Shown here: positions 7,314 through 10,623 of the stretch, one piece after another | Numbering within the stretch: position 1 is the first letter of the stretch | Layout: the number at the start of each line of letters is the position of its first letter | Translations under genes and position numbers: made by a program | Notes under the pieces: generated by a model | Told to the model about the DNA's origin: nothing | Database searches by the model: none | What the model saw: only the letters and a program-made list of their open reading frames with translations | Assembly (NCBI GenBank): GCA_015711895.1 | Contig: JACVJH010000261.1 | Span: forward strand, 1-10,623 | DNA length: 10,623 nucleotides | Source: Candidatus Solincola tengchongensis | GTDB lineage: Bacteria > Actinomycetota > Geothermincolia > Geothermincolales > RBG-13-55-18 | Reading direction: 5' to 3'

Positions 7314-7337
7314 GGGCATCCTCGGCGAGGAATGCCC
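7314..7337. terminator. Second hairpin in the convergent spacer
   Basis: GGGCATCCTC pairs with GAGG(A)ATGCCC around a GGC loop, with one bulged A. It lies about 54 nt past the stop of the minus-strand DUF2079 gene. No T-run on either side. It may serve either strand. Confidence 0.38.
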
Positions 7338-7390
7338 CTCCTTGCCCAGGCGGAGGTTCCGGCGTGGACGGGCCCGCATGGTTACCGGCC

Positions 7391-8911
7391 TCAGAGGGGG
7401 AAAGGCTGGAGCTTGCCGTCCATGTCGTACTGGGGCTTGATGGTGAAGACCACCCATCCGTAACCGAAACGGTGGGCCTCGTATCGCTGGTCACGGTACA
7501 TCTTGGCGATCTCCCAGACCAGGGTGCGGTCGGTTAGGGGATAGCAGTCGAGGAACTTGTTGAGGATGACATACTCCGCCCCGTAGGTGTTGCCGTCGAA
7601 CTGGTAGATGTGCTCCCGGTGGCTGAGATGCGGCACCACCGGGTCCTGGGCGCACACCGAGGCGTCCGGGGGGATCATGGACAGGATGTCGTAGCCGGTC
7701 TTTTCCATGCGCGGGTCGAGCCGGTAGAAGTTGGGGTCGAACAGCGTCTTCGTGGAACGGCTGAGAGTGAAGGGCACCTGGAGGGCCAGGACGATGACGC
7801 AGAGGGCGAGGACCATCTTCCGATAGTCCACCTCCTTGCCCCGGCGGGCGAGCCAGCGGTGCAGGCGGGGAAAGGCATCAAGGAGGGCGAAGATGAATAT
7901 GGGGGCGAAGACGGCATGGTAGTGGCGTAGGATCTCCCAGTGGGGGAAGTAGTTGGAGAGGAGATGTTCGTAGAGGGGCGGTATGGCCACTATGGAGAAG
8001 GCTCCGATGAGGGGCAGGAAGAGGAAGGGAGCCAGCAGGAAAAGGAGCAGTTTGGTCTTGTGCAGGGGCCAGAAGGTCTGCTTGACCAGCTCCCAGGGAT
8101 GGGTGAGCAGGTACTTGCCGGCGTCCAACCAGTTCTCCCCCAGATGGGAATAGTACTTGAAATAGAAGTAGTCCCCACCCGCCGAGAGCGGGGGCATGAC
8201 CCTCTTGGTGATGAAGTAGAACCATGCCGCGGCGATGAGGCAGGTGGTCAGGCCCTCGAACCATTTGCGGCGGAAGAGGATGACGTAGAGTCCGAGGAAG
8301 AAGACCAGGAGGGACATGGTCTCCTTGATCATCAGCAGGAAGGGCACGGTGAGCAGGTAGCCCGCCCATTTCTCCCGCTGCATGAGCAGGAAGGACAGGG
8401 CCAGGATGGGCCCCGCGAAGGCCAGCTCGTGAAAGTCGAAGAAGATGAGCTCCATGGTCCCCCAGAAGAAGAGGTATACAAGAGACAGGCACAGGGCACT
8501 GAAGCCGCTCCGGAGGGCCTGGCGGCAGGCGTAATAGACGGGAAAGGCGCCCAGCGCCACCAGAACCGCCTGGTAGATCAAGAGCATGCGGGCGTCGGAC
8601 CAGACCCAGTAGGCCGGCACCACCAGGAAGAATATGGGGTGAAAATGATCGCCCCATAGGGAGGGGACCATCCTCACCGTGTTGAAGCCGAACTCGAAGC
8701 GGGAGAGCTGCCATATGTGCTGGTCGAAAATACCCAGGTCCCACCCGTGGGACTGGAAGTTCATGTGCTTGAGGAGGGAGATGGCGCAGTAGAGCATGAT
8801 GAAGAAGAGGACAACCAGGTAGATCGCGTAGCGAGAAAGCCAGGAGACCAGGCGCGGATGCCTCTCCCGGAAGCCCGCGTATCCGATCCATAACCTCTCG
8901 AGCGCCTTCAT
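7391..8911 (-). CDS. DUF2079 family polytopic membrane protein
   Basis: 506 residues, within the usual size of the family. A basic N-terminus precedes the first membrane helix (residues 28-47). The loop after it holds SHGWDLGIFDQHIWQL (54-69), the family hallmark; D58 is where GT-C glycosyltransferases often place their catalytic acid, so a role in sugar or lipid-linked transfer is possible but unproven. LWGDHFHPIFFLVVPAYW (85-102) and QAVLVALGAFPVYY (114-127) are further family-like stretches. About nine or ten helices follow up to near residue 383. The C-terminal domain has IPPDASVCAQDPVVPHLSHR (413-432) and an IY.F...YGAEYVILN stretch, also typical of DUF2079. It is convergent with the propeller gene and divergent from the HEAT-repeat gene. 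No Shine-Dalgarno is seen; a TATAAT lies 9 nt before the ATG, so the mRNA may be leaderless. Family assignment is firm; function is not. Confidence 0.9.
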   Translation of the reverse strand: MKALERLWIGYAGFRERHPRLVSWLSRYAIYLVVLFFIMLYCAISLLKHMNFQSHGWDLGIFDQHIWQLSRFEFGFNTVRMVPSLWGDHFHPIFFLVVPAYWVWSDARMLLIYQAVLVALGAFPVYYACRQALRSGFSALCLSLVYLFFWGTMELIFFDFHELAFAGPILALSFLLMQREKWAGYLLTVPFLLMIKETMSLLVFFLGLYVILFRRKWFEGLTTCLIAAAWFYFITKRVMPPLSAGGDYFYFKYYSHLGENWLDAGKYLLTHPWELVKQTFWPLHKTKLLLFLLAPFLFLPLIGAFSIVAIPPLYEHLLSNYFPHWEILRHYHAVFAPIFIFALLDAFPRLHRWLARRGKEVDYRKMVLALCVIVLALQVPFTLSRSTKTLFDPNFYRLDPRMEKTGYDILSMIPPDASVCAQDPVVPHLSHREHIYQFDGNTYGAEYVILNKFLDCYPLTDRTLVWEIAKMYRDQRYEAHRFGYGWVVFTIKPQYDMDGKLQPFPL

Positions 8912-8920
8912 GACAGTGGT

Positions 8921-8947
8921 ATTATATACGTTCTCTCCCCGTCACAA
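8921..8947 (-). promoter_or_regulatory. Promoter giving an apparently leaderless DUF2079 mRNA
   Basis: On the minus strand TATAAT (8926-8921) ends 9 nt before the ATG at 8911, so transcription should start at or within a few bases of the start codon. The best -35 is TTGTGA (8947-8942) with a short 15-nt spacer. The stretch between box and ATG has no purine-rich ribosome binding site. Confidence 0.5.
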
Positions 8948-9002
8948 CGCTTGCCAGCCGCCGCAGGATTGAATTGTAATATTATAGTTATAGGGCGTTG
9001 TG
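8943..9002. promoter_or_regulatory. Divergent regulatory region bounded by an 8-bp inverted repeat
   Basis: CACAACGC (8943-8950) and GCGTTGTG (8995-9002) are perfect inverted copies 44 nt apart. The left arm overlaps the -35-like box of the leaderless promoter; the right arm overlaps a minus-strand TTCACA (9004-8999), which with TATTAC (8981-8976) 17 nt on makes a second candidate promoter. The AT-rich centre (8969-8993) also carries TATAAT on the minus strand and TTATAG-like boxes on the plus strand that could serve the HEAT-repeat gene. A factor binding both arms could couple the two divergent genes (inference). Confidence 0.4.
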
Positions 9003-9119
9003 AAGGGCAGCGTAGAAAGGCCGCGTTAGAACCCCGCTCAAGGAGTGCCTTAAGGGCATGTCCGGATAAGTGTGGCTCTTCGGAAGGCTTCTCCTGTGCC
9101 ACTGCGAGGTTGAGGCCAG

Positions 9120-9124
9120 GGAGG
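9120..9124 (+). promoter_or_regulatory. Ribosome binding site deciding the start at 9131
   Basis: GGAGG lies 6 nt before the ATG at 9131. The frame stays open upstream to an ATG at 8951, but that stretch overlaps the promoter region, lacks a ribosome binding site and has unnatural composition. Confidence 0.65.
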
Positions 9125-9130
9125 GTCAGG

Positions 9131-10591
9131 ATGGACGGGAGCGGCGAGAGGACGAGGGAGATATTGCGGCGGGGATGGGAATTACTGGGGCGCCTGGCGA
9201 GGAAGTACAGGGATCACGCGGATAAGGGAAGGAGCCCGGGAGGGAAGCTTGCCGCCGGCCGCAACGGGGAGGACGCTCGAGCGGCGAGCGGCGGCGAGGC
9301 GATTCCCGCCGGAGAGATGGAGCGGGAGAGGGAAACGGCTCTCCGCGACGTATCCTTGGCGGCGAGAGACGGGAAAGCCTCGGCGGCGAGAGACGGGAAC
9401 GGCGGGACGGAGACCCAGGTGACCCGCTCACTGCGAGAGTTGATGGAGGACCTTCAGGACGCCAGCCCCAGGGTCAGGGGCGAAGCGGCCAAGGAGCTCG
9501 GGAAGCGCGGCGGGCCCGGCGTGGAAGGAGCCCTTGAAACCCTCCTGGAGGATGCCGACGATGGGGTGAGGGACAGCGCCGTACGGGCCCTCCGCGACCT
9601 GGGGAGCGAGGAGGCGGTGAGGATCCTCCGGGAGGCGCTTAAGACCGGGAGCTGGGAAAAACGGACGGCGGCGGCGGAGGCCCTCCGGGAGCTGGGATGG
9701 AGGGCCGATCACAGCGAGGAAGGAGCTCTTTACCACATACTCAACGGGGACTGGGAGGGGGTCGTGGAGCTCGGCAGGCATGCCGTCCCGCCCCTGATGG
9801 CCCTTATTCGCTCCTGCTCCGACGAGGTGTTGAGGGAGAGGGCGGTGCGAGCCCTGGGGCGCATGCGGGAGCCCTCGACCCTCAAGGTGATGGCGGAAGC
9901 GCTTCACGACATCCATCCCTCGGTGCGCAAGGCGGCCGCCTGGTCCCTGGGGCAGACGGGGCGCCGGAAGGCGGTGGAGCCACTCATCGCCGCCCTCCAG
10001 GATCCGGACGAGGAAGTCCGCAGGGAGGCGGTCGAGGCCCTGGTGCGCATAGGGACACCGGCCATGCAGCCGCTGGTCTCCGCCCTCCGGGAGGAAGACT
10101 CCGAGGTTCGGAGGAGGGTGGCGGAGGTGATCGGCCGGTTTTATTCCTCCTCGGACACGGAACCCCTGATGCACGCCTTCGTGCTCAGTGCCCTCAAGGA
10201 CGGCGACGCCTTGTCGCGGGCCAGGATGGCCACCTTGCTCGGGGAAATAGGGGACGGTTGGGCGGTGAAACCCCTCATCGAAGCCCTCTATTACTTCAAT
10301 GTCAGGGAGGCTGCGGGAAAGGCGATCCTTGGGATAGGTGAACCGGCCCTGGGTCCTTTGATGGCCGCCCTCAAACACCATCACATCCCGGTCCGCAAGG
10401 CCGCGGCCCAACTGTTGGGATGCATAGGGGACCCGAGGGCGGCGAGCGCCCTGCAGAGCGCGCTCAAGGACCGTGACTGGGAGGTAAGGGAGGCGGCGCG
10501 GGCGGCCCTGGACGCCATCCGCGGGAGAGACAGCGGTGACGAGAGGTCACTTCCCGACCGCACGGGCATGGGGCCTGATAACCAAATTTAA
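9131..10591 (+). CDS. HEAT-repeat (PBS-lyase-like repeat) protein
   Basis: 486 residues with no signal peptide or membrane segment, so cytoplasmic. Residues 1-97 are charged, rich in Arg, Gly, Glu and Ala, and probably mostly disordered apart from a helix at 4-30. Residues about 98-464 form about eleven HEAT units of about 30 residues with the pattern 'L...L.D.....VR..A..AL...G....V.PL..AL', for example AVEPLIAALQDPDEEVRREA (281-300) and VRKAAAQLLGCIGDPRA (421-437). Between units three and four (about 188-218) is a longer insert with GDWEGVVELGRHAVPPL (207-222), a form often seen in HEAT proteins. The last 20 residues are polar. Such solenoids are protein-binding scaffolds; phycobilin lyase activity should not be inferred from the PBS-lyase name. 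It is divergent from the DUF2079 gene, and no partner can be named. Confidence 0.88.
   Translation: MDGSGERTREILRRGWELLGRLARKYRDHADKGRSPGGKLAAGRNGEDARAASGGEAIPAGEMERERETALRDVSLAARDGKASAARDGNGGTETQVTRSLRELMEDLQDASPRVRGEAAKELGKRGGPGVEGALETLLEDADDGVRDSAVRALRDLGSEEAVRILREALKTGSWEKRTAAAEALRELGWRADHSEEGALYHILNGDWEGVVELGRHAVPPLMALIRSCSDEVLRERAVRALGRMREPSTLKVMAEALHDIHPSVRKAAAWSLGQTGRRKAVEPLIAALQDPDEEVRREAVEALVRIGTPAMQPLVSALREEDSEVRRRVAEVIGRFYSSSDTEPLMHAFVLSALKDGDALSRARMATLLGEIGDGWAVKPLIEALYYFNVREAAGKAILGIGEPALGPLMAALKHHHIPVRKAAAQLLGCIGDPRAASALQSALKDRDWEVREAARAALDAIRGRDSGDERSLPDRTGMGPDNQI
9358..9398 (+). repeat. 17-bp direct repeat in the disordered N-terminus of the HEAT gene
   Basis: GGCGGCGAGAGACGGGA occurs at 9358-9374 and 9382-9398, period 24 nt, encoding AARDGKAS then AARDGNGG. 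It is a small in-frame duplication in a region without folded structure. Confidence 0.8.
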
Positions 10592-10623
10592 AGGTAGGAA
10601 AAGATATAGTTTTTTTATTGACA
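10592..10623 (+). promoter_or_regulatory. A/T-rich tail with TTGACA at the right edge
   Basis: After the HEAT-gene stop comes a T-run (10610-10616) with no clear hairpin before it, then a perfect TTGACA (10618-10623) as the last six bases. It could be the -35 of the next gene; the -10 would lie outside the window. Confidence 0.3.

Noticed and set aside
7878..8891. 337-codon open frame in another frame of the DUF2079 gene
   Set aside because: Same strand, shifted frame; it lacks the hydrophobic pattern of the real protein and reflects third-position G/C bias.
9428..10411. Long open frame (327 codons) opposite the HEAT gene
   Set aside because: It is the antisense shadow of a strongly supported repeat protein; its own translation has no domain logic and is rich in Arg, Pro, Gly and His.

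Overview
The window reads as chromosomal DNA of a high-GC bacterium, most likely an uncultured member of the Actinomycetota. The evidence is strong G/C preference at third codon positions, large secreted beta-rich proteins, a WYLAEG...LVQNPG motif that I associate with secreted proteins of deep-branching actinobacterial lineages, and a membrane protein with a promoter that suggests a leaderless transcript. The lineage is inference; there is no rRNA or marker gene here.

Layout. (1) Positions 1-2097, minus strand: a two-gene operon for exported proteins. The upstream gene (1324-2097) encodes a membrane-anchored or secreted protein with an internally duplicated C-terminal module. The downstream gene (start 1295, running off the left edge) encodes a secreted protein of repeated Ig-like beta modules. 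(2) Positions 2098-3371: a divergent, gene-poor region of about 1.27 kb. Its 2200-2710 part is richer in A/T and holds several hairpins plus a TTGACA box on the minus strand, which could mean a structured RNA or a long leader. I could not assign it to a family. (3) Positions 3372-7184, plus strand: a secreted protein of about 1270 residues made of 14 Ycf48/BNR-type propeller repeats, four IPT/TIG domains and seven more propeller repeats (7+7, 4, 7). Four of the last repeats are nearly identical DNA copies with an exact 123-bp period. (4) Positions 7185-7390: a short convergent spacer with two hairpins. (5) Positions 7391-8911, minus strand: a polytopic membrane protein of the DUF2079 family, apparently read from a leaderless mRNA. 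(6) Positions 8912-9130: a divergent promoter region with an 8-bp inverted repeat. (7) Positions 9131-10591, plus strand: a cytoplasmic HEAT-repeat protein. The window ends on a TTGACA box.

How the genes may work together: the first three genes are all exported, beta-rich and likely surface or matrix proteins, and the DUF2079 protein belongs to a GT-C-like membrane family. A cell-surface theme is therefore reasonable, but no pathway is shown by the sequence. I see no defence system, CRISPR array, tRNA, rRNA or intact mobile element. The two observations most worth testing are the possible structured RNA at about 2314-2666 and the three-propeller surface protein with homogenised repeats.
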